Notes: generated by a model from the sequence alone, not told the origin. Shown: positions 38,598 to 47,520, counted from the stretch's first letter. The stretch is 64,000 nt of DNA from CAMAUF01 sp046152925 (GCA_046152925.1 JBJXFX010000002.1:1-64000); one strand, 5' to 3'. Program-made: numbers and translations.

Positions 38598-39919
38598 GGG
38601 CCCGGGCCGAGCGATTTCGTGATGGCGACCGACCCGATGACAACCGCAGCCCCTTCCAGCGCGACAGGGATCGGATTCTGTACACCACGGCCTTCCGCCG
38701 CCTTGCCGGAGTGACTCAAGTCGCAGCCGCGGGCGAGACCCAGGTTCTCCACAACCGGCTCACACATACGCTTGAGGTCGCCCAGATTGCGCGCCGCCTT
38801 GCCGAGTATCTCATCGACCGGCCGCCGGTGGTCGTGCCTATCGAGCCAGATGTCGTCGAGGCCGCAGCTCTCGCCCACGATCTGGGGCATCCGCCGTTCG
38901 GCCACGAAGGCGAGTCCGAACTCGATCGTCTGGTCACACCCATGGACCCGGACGGATTCGAGGGCAACGCCCAGACGTTCCGCATCGTAAACCGGCTCGC
39001 CATCCGGCATCCGGACTTTGCGGGACTAAATTTGACCCGGGCGACGCTCAACGCGACCTTGAAATACCCCTGGCGCAGAGCGACCTCCGGGAAGCACCAC
39101 ACAAAGTACGGAGCCTATGCCCCGGAACAGGAGTTCCTCGAGTTCGCCCGAAAAGGCATCAGTGGCGATTCACAGGGCGTGGAAGCGGCAATCATGGACT
39201 GGGCCGACGACATCGCTTACTCAGTCCACGACCTGTACGACTTCGCCCGGGCGGGCCTCATCCCTCTGGATCGGCTTTCCGATCGGGCCTCGTCTGCACT
39301 GAACGAATCCCTTGACAGCCTGGAAGCGAAATGGCAGCAGGGCGGCGTACCGGACGAGGAAGTCCGGCTCCGACGCGAACGCGCACGAACGCTACTCCAC
39401 ACGTTCACACTCGACCGCCCCTTCGACGGAACCCGCAAGCACCGGGCGGCGCTCAGAGCTTGGACCAGTCACCTCATCAACCGGTACATCAGGGGGACAG
39501 AGACACCGGACGTCGGGCCTCCCGTCCAAGTAGCCGGATCCGATCCGTCGTCGGCGACGTTGACAGTCGAGCCCGGTGCGCGGGCGGAGGTTGAGGTGCT
39601 CAAGGGCCTCACGCAGCACTTCGTGATTGGATCCCCGCGACTTGCGACGCTGCAGTACGGGCAGCGCGAGGTGATCCGCGCGATCTTCCGTGCCTATTTA
39701 GACGATGCGCTGGAACCGAGACCACGCCTCTTCGTTCTGGGCTGGGCGGAGGCACTCGCAAGTCAATTGGCGCAGTCCAAGGACGACAAAGACAGGAGGG
39801 TCCTGGCTGCCCGCGTGGTAGCAGATTTCATCGCCGGTCTGACTGAACCGCAGGCGCTCGCTCTCCACGCTCGCCTAACGGGCAGTCCAGTGGCGTCATT
39901 GTTCGACCCAGTCCACTAA
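38564..39919 (+). CDS. dGTPase / HD-domain dNTP triphosphohydrolase
   Basis: A 451-residue HD-superfamily enzyme of the Dgt/SAMHD1-like group that removes triphosphate from dNTPs. Metal-binding residues are His in NRLTHTLEVAQ (about residue 67), the His-Asp pair in ALAHDLGHPPFGHEGE (about 103-118) and Asp in MDWADDIAYSVHDLYDF (about 206-222). It ends in a helical domain. The TTG start lies inside the preceding small gene. The family includes housekeeping and anti-phage members; the sequence does not decide between them. Confidence 0.85.
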   Translation: MARKTPNSAVLRARAERFRDGDRPDDNRSPFQRDRDRILYTTAFRRLAGVTQVAAAGETQVLHNRLTHTLEVAQIARRLAEYLIDRPPVVVPIEPDVVEAAALAHDLGHPPFGHEGESELDRLVTPMDPDGFEGNAQTFRIVNRLAIRHPDFAGLNLTRATLNATLKYPWRRATSGKHHTKYGAYAPEQEFLEFARKGISGDSQGVEAAIMDWADDIAYSVHDLYDFARAGLIPLDRLSDRASSALNESLDSLEAKWQQGGVPDEEVRLRRERARTLLHTFTLDRPFDGTRKHRAALRAWTSHLINRYIRGTETPDVGPPVQVAGSDPSSATLTVEPGARAEVEVLKGLTQHFVIGSPRLATLQYGQREVIRAIFRAYLDDALEPRPRLFVLGWAEALASQLAQSKDDKDRRVLAARVVADFIAGLTEPQALALHARLTGSPVASLFDPVH

Positions 39920-39947
39920 GCCCTTCCGCTCGGCCCCACTCCGCGCC

Positions 39948-39953
39948 TATAAT
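39948..39953 (+). promoter_or_regulatory. -10 element of the purA gene
   Basis: A perfect TATAAT 82 bp before the purA ATG; the matching -35 is weak. The leader between has no clear riboswitch. Confidence 0.45.
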
Positions 39954-40034
39954 CCCTCAACGGGCCGGCCCAAAGGGCGGCCCGTCCGTCTGTGCCTCGC
40001 AGGTCGCGGGCGCCAGGACAGAAAGAGACCCAGG

Positions 40035-41339
40035 ATGCCCATCGTCGTCGTTGTCGGCGGGCAGTGGGGCGACGAAGGCAAGGGCCGCATCGTCGACCTC
40101 CTCGCCCGGAAGGCGCGGGTTGTTGCCCGCTATTCCGCCGGAAATAACGCCGGCCATACCATCGTGAACGACCGTGGAGAGTTCAAGCTCCACGTCGTCC
40201 CGGCGGGCATCTTCTATAGCGACAAAACGTGCGTTATCGGCAACGGCGTCGCTGTCGACCCCGAGGTCCTTCTCGGCGAAATCGACCACCTCGAAGCACG
40301 TGGCGTCAGCACCTCCAGGCTCGTCCTCAGCGATAGGGCCAACCTCATCATGCCCTGGCACCGCCAGCTCGATGTCCTGGATGAACAAATGCGCGGCAAT
40401 GCCGCCATCGGCACCACCGGCAAGGGCGTCGGGCCCTGCTTCATCGATAAGGTCGCGCGCCGCGGCATCCGCGTCGGCGACCTCCTCCGCGCCGAAGACC
40501 TGGCCGAACGCGTGCACACGACGCTTGCCTACCAGAACCGGGTGATCACCGGCGTCTATGGCGGGGAGCCGCTCGAGGCCGAGCCGATCATCGAGGCCTA
40601 TCGCAAGTTCGGCCAACGCCTCCAGACGTACGTCGGCGACGTCCAGAGCGTGGTGCTCGATGCGCACCGCCGCAGCGACTACGTCCTCCTCGAAGGCGCG
40701 CAGGGCGCCCTGCTCGACCTCGACCACGGCACCTACCCCTACGTCACCTCGAGCGTCCCCAGCAGTTCGAGCAGCGGCGCCGCCCTTGGCGTCGGCATCG
40801 GGCCGACCGATATCTCGCGCGTTGTCGGCGTATTCAAGAGCTACTGCACGCGCGTGGGCAACGGCCCCTTCCCGACCGAGCTCCACGACGCCATGGCCGA
40901 CCAGATCCGCGACCACGGCAAAGAAGATGGGCGCGGCGAATACGGCACGACCACCGGCCGAGCCCGCCGGATCGGCTGGCTCGATTCCGTCGCCGCACGC
41001 TACAGCGTCCGCTTCAATGGCCTTTCCGCCGTGGCCCTGACGCGTTTGGACGTCCTCGATGAGCTTGCGAGCATCAAGATCTGCACGGGCTACGAGCTCG
41101 ACGGCGAGATCCTCGAGACCTTCCCGGCGCGGGAGTCGGTGCTCAACCGCGTCACCCCGATCTACGAAGAGCTCCCCGGCTGGCAGTCGCCGACAACCGA
41201 TGTCCGCAATTTCGACGACCTCCCCAAGCAAGCGCAAGCGTTCATCCGGCGCGTCGAAGAGCTCCTTCAATGCCCGGTGGACCTGATCTCCGTCGGTCCG
41301 GAGCGCGAGCAAGCGATCATCGTCAACCCGATCTTCTGA
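40035..41339 (+). CDS. purA: Adenylosuccinate synthetase
   Basis: A 434-residue enzyme making adenylosuccinate from IMP, aspartate and GTP in AMP synthesis. GGQWGDEGKGRIVD (about residues 7-20) is the P-loop-like GTP site, GNNAGHTIV the IMP/catalytic His site, GTTGKGVGPCFIDKVARRGIR (about 130-150) the switch loop, and EYGTTTGRARRIGWLD (about 300-316) the Asp-binding region. It is of normal length and a single gene. CCCAGG precedes the ATG. Confidence 0.96.
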   Translation: MPIVVVVGGQWGDEGKGRIVDLLARKARVVARYSAGNNAGHTIVNDRGEFKLHVVPAGIFYSDKTCVIGNGVAVDPEVLLGEIDHLEARGVSTSRLVLSDRANLIMPWHRQLDVLDEQMRGNAAIGTTGKGVGPCFIDKVARRGIRVGDLLRAEDLAERVHTTLAYQNRVITGVYGGEPLEAEPIIEAYRKFGQRLQTYVGDVQSVVLDAHRRSDYVLLEGAQGALLDLDHGTYPYVTSSVPSSSSSGAALGVGIGPTDISRVVGVFKSYCTRVGNGPFPTELHDAMADQIRDHGKEDGRGEYGTTTGRARRIGWLDSVAARYSVRFNGLSAVALTRLDVLDELASIKICTGYELDGEILETFPARESVLNRVTPIYEELPGWQSPTTDVRNFDDLPKQAQAFIRRVEELLQCPVDLISVGPEREQAIIVNPIF

Positions 41340-41376
41340 GGGTTGGCCGCTGCCCAGGAGCGATCCTGCTTATCCG

Positions 41377-41592
41377 CTACCGACCCACAGTCACGGGGCG
41401 TTTGCGCCCGTTGCGGACGCCCCAGCCCTCGGCTTGGCAAGAATCACAGAGGCGCTCGTCCGCCTCGACGACGCCCGTCCCGAAGCAGGCCGTGCACTGC
41501 GACTGAATCGTCCGGATTGCCCAGGAACCATCCGTGCGCCGGATGAGGAGTGCCCGATAGGGAAACCGCGCCTCATCCGCCCACTGGTTCAT
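41377..41592 (-). CDS. Small zinc-ribbon-like protein in TA-like pair
   Basis: A 71-residue protein with two CxxC pairs, CTACFGTGVVEADERLCDSC (about residues 33-52), as in DnaJ-type zinc ribbons. It overlaps the upstream antitoxin-like gene by four bases (ATGA), so they are co-translated. The first 30 residues (RALLIRRTDGSWAIRTI) are basic. No toxin family is recognised; in a TA pair this position would hold the toxin. Confidence 0.55.
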   Translation of the reverse strand: MNQWADEARFPYRALLIRRTDGSWAIRTIQSQCTACFGTGVVEADERLCDSCQAEGWGVRNGRKRPVTVGR

Positions 41593-41831
41593 GCGCGTGA
41601 ACGGGACGCGGCCGCGTTCAACATTCGGTCGACATCCTCATCCGAATGGATTCGCCCGGCCGCCACGTCCGCCAACGCTCGACGTAACGAGGCGTGTTCC
41701 TTCGGACTGAGATCCTCGTCCTCGATTGGATAGGATTCGCGCATGACGCCCGCCAGGGCCGCGAGTGCTGCCGCAAGGGAGCCTTCCGGGAGCGCCTCGA
41801 TCAGGGCATGCGCCGATTCGCGTGTCGTCAT
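41589..41831 (-). CDS. Antitoxin-like helical protein
   Basis: An 80-residue mainly helical protein. GVMRESYPIEDEDLSPKEHASLRRALADV followed by AAGRIHSDEDVDRML is typical of small type II antitoxins in this phylum. The ATG at 41831 was chosen. It overlaps the zinc-ribbon protein gene. The partner is not a RelE/ParE type, so the pair is unusual or not a TA system. Confidence 0.5.
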   Translation of the reverse strand: MTTRESAHALIEALPEGSLAAALAALAGVMRESYPIEDEDLSPKEHASLRRALADVAAGRIHSDEDVDRMLNAAASRSRA

Positions 41832-41864
41832 CTCACTATCAATCCTACCTGACCATCCTGTGGA

Positions 41865-42308
41865 TCAGCCATCGGCCGTGTACTGGGCATCGACGCCGAT
41901 CGCCTCTTGACCATCCGGGGTGATGTTAAACATCCGGATGCTCAACGCCCCATCCGTGCGCTCAAGCTCGATGCGCCAGCCCCAATCGGGGCCGGGCGGC
42001 GCGGGATACGAGCCTCGCAGCCGGGTGATCCCGGCATCGTCCGTCTCGCCCAGAAGGAACATGAGCCGATCGCCTTGGTGGAACGTGTCACCCCAGGCAG
42101 CGGTCGCGCCGGCGCCAGACGCTGGGTCGCCGCGATGGACAAGCAGCGAACCGTCTTGCGGCTGCCCTTCGAAGGTCCAACCGTAGCGGATCAGCCAAAG
42201 CCCCGCTGAGAGGTCGTCGCCGGTCGCCGAGGACGGTGAGAGTTGGGCCTCCGCCGGGGGCGGGCCCAGGTAGAGCGCTTTCGTGCCGGTGTACTGCTGC
42301 CTGGTCAC
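41865..42308 (-). CDS. Small beta-rich hypothetical protein
   Basis: A 147-residue protein with no signal peptide. GTG 42308 was chosen because TAGACT lies seven bases upstream; the longer frame begins at 42368. It is mainly beta (LWLIRYGWTFEG, GDTFHQGDRLMFLLGE, GWRIELERTDGALSIRMFNI). No family recognised. It ends at 41865, 33 bases beyond the antitoxin-like gene. Confidence 0.5.
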   Translation of the reverse strand: MTRQQYTGTKALYLGPPPAEAQLSPSSATGDDLSAGLWLIRYGWTFEGQPQDGSLLVHRGDPASGAGATAAWGDTFHQGDRLMFLLGETDDAGITRLRGSYPAPPGPDWGWRIELERTDGALSIRMFNITPDGQEAIGVDAQYTADG

Positions 42309-42441
42309 GCGAGTCAGTCTAGCCCCGCTCCGCACCCGTGAAAACGGCAGCCCTGACCGCACTGTCACTCCTTCGCCACCACACGTCTACCGAGAATTCA
42401 CCCAGCCTGCACACTCTGGACCGGTACGCGAGGAGGTTCCG

Positions 42442-43014
42442 GTGCGGGGCTCGATCCGGCGCATCCATGACCGGGTGGTCAAGTACGTCCTCGCCTTGAG
42501 CGCGGCCTACGTGGTTTTGTGCCACGTCTGGGGGCTGGCCCCGGCCGAGCGGATCCCTTCGCCCCTGGCGTCGAAACTCGAAACGGTCTTCGGCTACGGC
42601 GACCAAGGGCTCGGCATCCTCGTCGCTTTGACAGGCTTCGCGCTGGTGCTTCGGGCCGGACGGGAACCACGCCTCCGCGCCCTCGCCAGACGCGGCGGAC
42701 GCGTTTCCGGCAGGTGGAGGCGCCCCGCACCATCCGATCCGCTACCGGATCTCACACCGGTGTACCATCCGGACGACTGGATCGCGTGGACGCCGAAGAT
42801 GCACGAGCGGTTGGTCGCCCAGACAGGCATCCTCCGCGGGCGTGAGCCAGAGCTCGCCTGGCACGTGCAGCCGGTGGAGCCGCCTCACGAGCGCGTCCCT
42901 GGGCCATTCGCTCCGCGGCCTGCCCGCCAAGCCTTCGTCCGGACAGCCCAACCGCCCCCCTCGCGCCCGCCCTCAGCGCCGCGCCGGGGCGCGCTCTCTC
43001 GCGGCCCGGGGTAG
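42442..43014 (+). CDS. Small membrane protein with basic Pro/Arg-rich tail
   Basis: A 190-residue protein. GTG 42442 follows GAGGAGG by five bases. Two transmembrane helices (VKYVLALSAAYVVLCHVWGL, about residues 10-30; LGILVALTGFALVL, about 55-68) precede a cytoplasmic basic tail rich in Arg and Pro. No family is recognised. It converges on the asd gene with 12 bp between stops. Confidence 0.55.
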   Translation: MRGSIRRIHDRVVKYVLALSAAYVVLCHVWGLAPAERIPSPLASKLETVFGYGDQGLGILVALTGFALVLRAGREPRLRALARRGGRVSGRWRRPAPSDPLPDLTPVYHPDDWIAWTPKMHERLVAQTGILRGREPELAWHVQPVEPPHERVPGPFAPRPARQAFVRTAQPPPSRPPSAPRRGALSRGPG

Positions 43015-43026
43015 GTCAAACCTCGG

Positions 43027-44052
43027 CTACCCCCGCCGGATCAGGCCCCGCTGGTCGGCCGCGACAAGCACGTCGACCACGTTCGCCGCCGCACCCTTGC
43101 GGATCGAGTCCGTCAACGTCCAAAACGTGATCGCACCCGGCTTCGAAGTGTCCGCCCGCAGGCGCCCGACGAGCACCCTGTCCGTGCCAGCCACGTCCAT
43201 CGGCGTGGGGTAAACCTCCGCCGCTGGGTCGTCCATCAGCGTGATGGCCGGGTACGCCGCCATCAACCGGCGCGCTTCGCCAGCATCGACCGGCCGTTCG
43301 AACTCGGCCCAGACGTTCATCGCGTGGCCAAAGAAGGTCGGAATACGGACGCAGGTGGCGCTGATCGCGATTTCCGGCGCATGGAGGATCTTCCGCGTCT
43401 CGTTGGCCATCTTGATCTCTTCCTTCGTGTAACCGTCGTCCGCGAAGAGGTCGATCTGGGGCACCGCGTTGAAGGCGATCTCGCGCTTTTGCGTCCCGGA
43501 GGGCTCGTGCCGGCCCGCCAAGGCGGCCTCGCTTTCGGCGCGAAGGCCATCCACGGCTGCGCCACCGGCCCCCGCGACCGCCTGGTACGTGCTCACGATG
43601 ATCCGCCGCAACGGGTTGACGCGATGGATTGGCTGGAGCGCCAGGACCATCGGCGTCGTCGTGCAGTTCGGCTGGCTCACGATCCCGGTGTGCCACTCGA
43701 GGTCCTCCGCGTTGATTTCGGGGATGACCAGCGGCACCGCCGGGTCTTGGCGATAGGCGCTCGAGTCGTCGATCACGAACGACCCGTTCGCCGCCGCGAT
43801 CGGCGCGAAGCGCTTCGACGCGGCGCCCGAAGCCGAAAGAAAGACCACGTGGTCGTCTCTCCCGAAGCTTTCGTCGGCCGTCTCCTCTACGGTGACCGTC
43901 GTCCCCCGGAAAGTGACCTGCTTGCCGGCGGAGCGCGCCGTCGCCAGCAGCCGGAGCCGCCCGACTGGGATCTGGCGCTCGTCGAGGATCTTCAGGAATT
44001 CGCGGCCGACGATGCCAGCGCCGCCCACCACCGTGATGTTGTAGGCCTCCAC
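43027..44052 (-). CDS. asd: Aspartate-semialdehyde dehydrogenase
   Basis: A 341-residue enzyme converting aspartyl phosphate to the semialdehyde in the lysine/threonine/methionine pathway. GGAGIVGREFLKIL (about residues 10-23) is the NADP loop, LSASGAASKRFAPIA (about 73-87) the phosphate site, SQPNCTTTPMVLAL (about 127-140) the nucleophilic cysteine, and SGTQKREIAFNAVPQID (about 187-203) the second domain with the conserved residues. GTG 44052 follows GGAG by six bases. It is of standard length. Confidence 0.93.
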   Translation of the reverse strand: MEAYNITVVGGAGIVGREFLKILDERQIPVGRLRLLATARSAGKQVTFRGTTVTVEETADESFGRDDHVVFLSASGAASKRFAPIAAANGSFVIDDSSAYRQDPAVPLVIPEINAEDLEWHTGIVSQPNCTTTPMVLALQPIHRVNPLRRIIVSTYQAVAGAGGAAVDGLRAESEAALAGRHEPSGTQKREIAFNAVPQIDLFADDGYTKEEIKMANETRKILHAPEIAISATCVRIPTFFGHAMNVWAEFERPVDAGEARRLMAAYPAITLMDDPAAEVYPTPMDVAGTDRVLVGRLRADTSKPGAITFWTLTDSIRKGAAANVVDVLVAADQRGLIRRG

Positions 44053-44108
44053 AGAGGGCTCCAGGACAGAAGAGATAGGACGATGGTATCCCAGTCTCGC
44101 GGGCGGCG

Positions 44109-44957
44109 TCACGAGCCGCCGCACAGGCACAGCATGCCCGGCGGCAGCTTCAGCCGGCCCGCGGGCGCCCCTCCGGCCTCGCCCGTGGGCGCGAACGCGC
44201 CAAAGCGGGCCGCGAAGTCCGCCGCGTCGCCGCGCACGCCGCGCCGCCGCTCGTTCACCAGCAGTTCCATCTTCGTCAGTTGGGCGAGCCCTTTGCGCGT
44301 GTCGCTCGCAACGCGGGCCTTGTCCTGCCACTTCATCCGGTAGCGGAAGAGCCAATACGTGAACGACTTCCATTCCGTCAGGCTCACGCGCTCCCGAAGC
44401 ATCGTGCCGGTCGCCTCGTAGTAGAGCGCCTGGAGCTCCTGACGGTCCTTCGAATAGACCCGTTCGTACATGGATTCGTCGATCCGCGGGTCGAGCCCCC
44501 AGGCCCGGCTGAAGGCCTCTTTCCACATCTCTTCTTCGACGTGGAGCTGGAGCGCTTCTTCGACCTGCACGCCGTACAGGTAGTTGAGGTGGGCCGAGAA
44601 CTTCGCCGGCCCGACACGCTCCGCGAACTCCGCATCGTCGATCGCGAGCGGCCATTTCCCGTCGAAGAGCAGCGCGTCGACCTCCCCTGCGGGGACCAAA
44701 TCCTGAAGCTCTAGCGCCAGCCGTTCGGCCAACAGCAGCCAGTCGAAGGCCTCGCCCGCTATCAGGTAACGAAAGTGCCGGTCGCCGACCCACTCCTCAG
44801 CGGCCCGCCAATCACGTACGGCGTCCAAGACGCAATCGAACCAATGCCGCCCGCTCTGCACAGCCTGCCGCAGCCGGAAAAGGGTGTCTTCGACGGCGGG
44901 GAGCCCGGCATCGGGGGCGCCACTTGGCTCCGCTTCGCGTGTCATCGTCTCGGGCAT
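44109..44957 (-). CDS. Hypothetical protein
   Basis: A 282-residue soluble protein. The ATG at 44957 was chosen for TACCAT and GGAG upstream. The sequence is largely helical and aromatic-rich (VQSGRHWFDCVLDAVRDWR, HLNYLYGVQVEEALQLHVEEEMW, LTEWKSFTYWLFRYRMKWQD) and ends LCLCGGS. No family is recognised; it seems to be a conserved protein of unknown function next to asd on the same strand, separated by 56 bp. Confidence 0.6.
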   Translation of the reverse strand: MPETMTREAEPSGAPDAGLPAVEDTLFRLRQAVQSGRHWFDCVLDAVRDWRAAEEWVGDRHFRYLIAGEAFDWLLLAERLALELQDLVPAGEVDALLFDGKWPLAIDDAEFAERVGPAKFSAHLNYLYGVQVEEALQLHVEEEMWKEAFSRAWGLDPRIDESMYERVYSKDRQELQALYYEATGTMLRERVSLTEWKSFTYWLFRYRMKWQDKARVASDTRKGLAQLTKMELLVNERRRGVRGDAADFAARFGAFAPTGEAGGAPAGRLKLPPGMLCLCGGS

Positions 44958-45043
44958 ACGTCTCCATGGTACCAACGGCCGACCGATCGGGCTTCACAAG
45001 GGGATTGGGAGCCCGTTCTCGCGAAGGCGCGTAGTCTAGGTGG

Positions 45044-45760
45044 ATGACATTGCGCCAGCGGGTCATCGCGGCCGCCGCCGTCCTCATCCTCCTCGGCATC
45101 GCCGGCCTCGCGCTCATCGTGCTTCGCGAGATGAACCCAGAAGACCTTGTCTCGGCGGTGGGCTACCCGGGCCTCTTCCTGATCATCTTCGCCGAAACCG
45201 GTCTCCTCATCGGCTTCTTCCTCCCGGGCGATACGCTCCTCCTCACGGTTGGCGTCCTCTGTTCGCGGGGACAGCTCGAAGTCGCAGACCAGAACGGCCT
45301 CTGGTTCGTGATACCCACCATGATCGCGGCCGCGATCATCGGCGACGCCGTGGGCTATCAGATCGGCAGGCACTTGGGCCCACGCCTCTTCACCCGCGAC
45401 GACTCGTTCTTCTTCAACCGACGCCATATCGAGCGCGCGAAGGCGTTTTATGATCAGCACGGGGGCAAGACGATCGTGTTTGCGCGGTTCCTCGCCTTCG
45501 TGCGGACCTTCGCCCCGACCGTCGCCGGCGCGGCCGAGATGCCATACTCGCGGTTCGCCTTCTACAACATCTCGGGCGGCGTCATCTGGGTTGTCTCGCT
45601 GACACTCGCGGGTTACCTCGTCGGCGAGGCGGTGCCGAACCTCGAGGCGCTGTTCACCGTCATGATCGTCGGGATGGTTGGGCTGTCCGTGGCCCCCGCT
45701 GCCTGGCACGTCGCCCGCAGCCGGATGGCCGCCCGCCGGCTGGCGCGCTCAGGGAAATGA
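45044..45760 (+). CDS. DedA family membrane protein (VTT domain)
   Basis: A 238-residue protein with about five helices. ETGLLIGFFLPGDTLLLTVGVLCSRGQL (about residues 46-73), GDAVGYQIGRHLGPRLFTRD (about 100-119), HGGKTIVFARFLAFVRTFAPTVAGAAEMPYSRF (about 141-173) and the acidic/basic pair typical of the DedA/UndP-lipid transporter group. TAGTCT lies six bases before the ATG. These proteins are proposed to recycle lipid carriers. It overlaps the acetyltransferase frame in one reading. Confidence 0.88.
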   Translation: MTLRQRVIAAAAVLILLGIAGLALIVLREMNPEDLVSAVGYPGLFLIIFAETGLLIGFFLPGDTLLLTVGVLCSRGQLEVADQNGLWFVIPTMIAAAIIGDAVGYQIGRHLGPRLFTRDDSFFFNRRHIERAKAFYDQHGGKTIVFARFLAFVRTFAPTVAGAAEMPYSRFAFYNISGGVIWVVSLTLAGYLVGEAVPNLEALFTVMIVGMVGLSVAPAAWHVARSRMAARRLARSGK

Positions 45761-45807
45761 CCAACGCGTTTACACCGGCGACATCACGGCTCCCTACGAT
45801 GGACAGC

Positions 45808-46416
45808 GTGACTCGTCCCGAACGCCTGCGACTCCGCCGGATGACGGCCACCGACCTGCCTGCGGTCCGCGAGGTCGAAGCCCGCGCCTATGGGACGGGG
45901 TTCGCGCCCGGCGCGCTCGAACACGAACTCGAAAGCAATAGCGTCGCCCGCTATGTCCTCCTGGAACGCCGGCTCGCGCCCGGATCTCCCTGGCAGGTGG
46001 CGGGGGTTGCCGGCCTCTGGCTCCAGTTCGACCAAGCCCACGTCGTCACTTGCGCCGTGGACCCCATACACCAACGGCGTGGCTTCGGGGGGCTGCTCGT
46101 CCATGCGCTGCTCGGCCTCGCCGAAGCGAACGGCATGGAAGACGCGACGCTGGAGGTCCGGGTCTCGAACATCCCGGCCCGCGCCCTCTACCGGCGCTAC
46201 GGCTTTTGGGAAGTCGGCGAGCGGCGCCGCTATTACGCCGACAACGGCGAGGACGCGGTGATCATGACGACGGAGGCTTTCGCCAGCGCGCCTTTCCAGG
46301 CGCTCCAGGCCCAGCGAGCAGGCGAACTCGAAGCGCTCGGGCTGGGCTGGCCAGGCCTCGTGGAAGCGTTCCTCTCGGGCGAAAATCCGCGCTCGGTCGC
46401 AGGTCGCGAAGCCTAA
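45808..46416 (+). CDS. rimI: GNAT acetyltransferase, RimI-like
   Basis: A 202-residue acetyltransferase similar to ribosomal protein bS18 (alanine) N-acetyltransferase. LRLRRMTATDLPAVREVEARAYG (about residues 6-28), CAVDPIHQRRGFGGLLVHALLGLAE (about 87-111) with the acetyl-CoA loop RRGFGG, and VRVSNIPARALYRRYGFWEVGERRRYYADNGEDAVIM (about 117-153). GTG 45808 was chosen because TACGAT lies seven bases upstream; ATG 45757, overlapping the DedA stop, is the alternative. RimI function is likely but not proven. Confidence 0.78.
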   Translation: MTRPERLRLRRMTATDLPAVREVEARAYGTGFAPGALEHELESNSVARYVLLERRLAPGSPWQVAGVAGLWLQFDQAHVVTCAVDPIHQRRGFGGLLVHALLGLAEANGMEDATLEVRVSNIPARALYRRYGFWEVGERRRYYADNGEDAVIMTTEAFASAPFQALQAQRAGELEALGLGWPGLVEAFLSGENPRSVAGREA

Positions 46417-46425
46417 GGCCGCGGA

Positions 46426-47520
46426 CTACTTCGCGAAGACCTTGCCTTCGGCGATGGCCTTCACCGCCGGCTCCATGATGTTTCGCGCGACCGGGCCTTC
46501 GAAGCGGTCGTAGATCACGCCATCTTTGCCGATCATGTAGATGTACGGCTCGCTCATCCCGCCGTCCGGGCGCAGGAGCCACTCCTGCGCTGTCGGATTG
46601 AAAACGTTCTTCTGCCGGTCGCGCCAGATCTCGATGTGCACGAAGTCGACCTTCTCTTTGTAGACGTCGTGCAGCGCTTCGACCTCTTCGTTGACCGGCC
46701 CACAGAAGCGCGACGTGCAGTACGCGGGCGTCGAGAAGACCACGACCAGGGGCCGGCCCGCCGCGATGGCGTCCTTGATCTTCACGTCGTGCATATCGTT
46801 CGGTGGCGTCCCGGAGTCGATCTCCTCGATCTTGGCGACGTCGTTTTTCGTCAGGTTGTCCGACTTGTGGGCTGGCTGCCCGGGGGCGAGGATCGCAGAC
46901 TTCTCCGCGACCGCGAAGCCCACGCTCGCGATCCCGCGCGTCCCATCCTTGAGGATGGCCTCGACTGCGAGGCCCCAGGGGCCGGCGTGGTCGAGGTTCG
47001 CCCGGATGAAGTAGCCGACGCGATTGTCGTCTTCGCCACCGTGGACGTGCTTTGCGCCACCTTCGTGGACGTGCGTGACCTCCGGGCCGACGCCCGGGGC
47101 GCTCTGCACCGCTTCGGCCTGGCAAACCGGCTTGGGGTTGCCCGGGTCGCGCAGGTCGTAAAGGGTCGCGCGCGTCTTCGCCCCACCCTGGGGCTCATCG
47201 AGCTTGTCGGTCACGCCGAAGACGAAGTTGTTCTGGCCGACGTAGAGGTCCGCCGCGGCGACCACAAGGTTGATCTTGTTCCGCTGCGCCTCGGGGATGT
47301 TCTTCGCCGGATTGCTCGACTCGGGGAAGTCCTTCGACTTCGGCGCCGCAGCCGCCCCGACCGGGAGGCACAGTGGCACGCCCGCGACGGCCGGGTTCCC
47401 GCCGACGGGAGCCGGCGTACTCGCGGTGTCGTCGTCATCCCCGCCACAGGCAAACGCCACCATGGGCGTGACGAGCAAGAGGGCGGCAGCGATGGTCCGG
47501 ACGGCGATTGTGCGAGGCAT
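46426..47520 (-). CDS. Lipoprotein with thioredoxin-like domain
   Basis: A 364-residue exported protein. ATG 47520 was chosen because TATGCT lies seven bases upstream. Signal peptide ending VAFAC (lipobox Cys about residue 25) then an acidic run. A beta-rich part with two HVHEGG/HVHGGE His motifs (about 150) precedes a thioredoxin-fold domain (about 225-364) with FSTPAYCTSRFCGPVNEEVEAL, i.e. C-x4-C like Sco/peroxiredoxin-type sites. The His-rich region could bind copper, which would fit a Sco-like role; that is inference. Confidence 0.7.
   Translation of the reverse strand: MPRTIAVRTIAAALLLVTPMVAFACGGDDDDTASTPAPVGGNPAVAGVPLCLPVGAAAAPKSKDFPESSNPAKNIPEAQRNKINLVVAAADLYVGQNNFVFGVTDKLDEPQGGAKTRATLYDLRDPGNPKPVCQAEAVQSAPGVGPEVTHVHEGGAKHVHGGEDDNRVGYFIRANLDHAGPWGLAVEAILKDGTRGIASVGFAVAEKSAILAPGQPAHKSDNLTKNDVAKIEEIDSGTPPNDMHDVKIKDAIAAGRPLVVVFSTPAYCTSRFCGPVNEEVEALHDVYKEKVDFVHIEIWRDRQKNVFNPTAQEWLLRPDGGMSEPYIYMIGKDGVIYDRFEGPVARNIMEPAVKAIAEGKVFAK

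Noticed and set aside
43027..44793. A 588-codon minus-strand fusion including asd
   Set aside because: The part before residue about 247 is Arg/Ala-rich read-through overlapping the real gene at 44109-44957 in another frame; asd starts at GTG 44052 with its own ribosome binding site.
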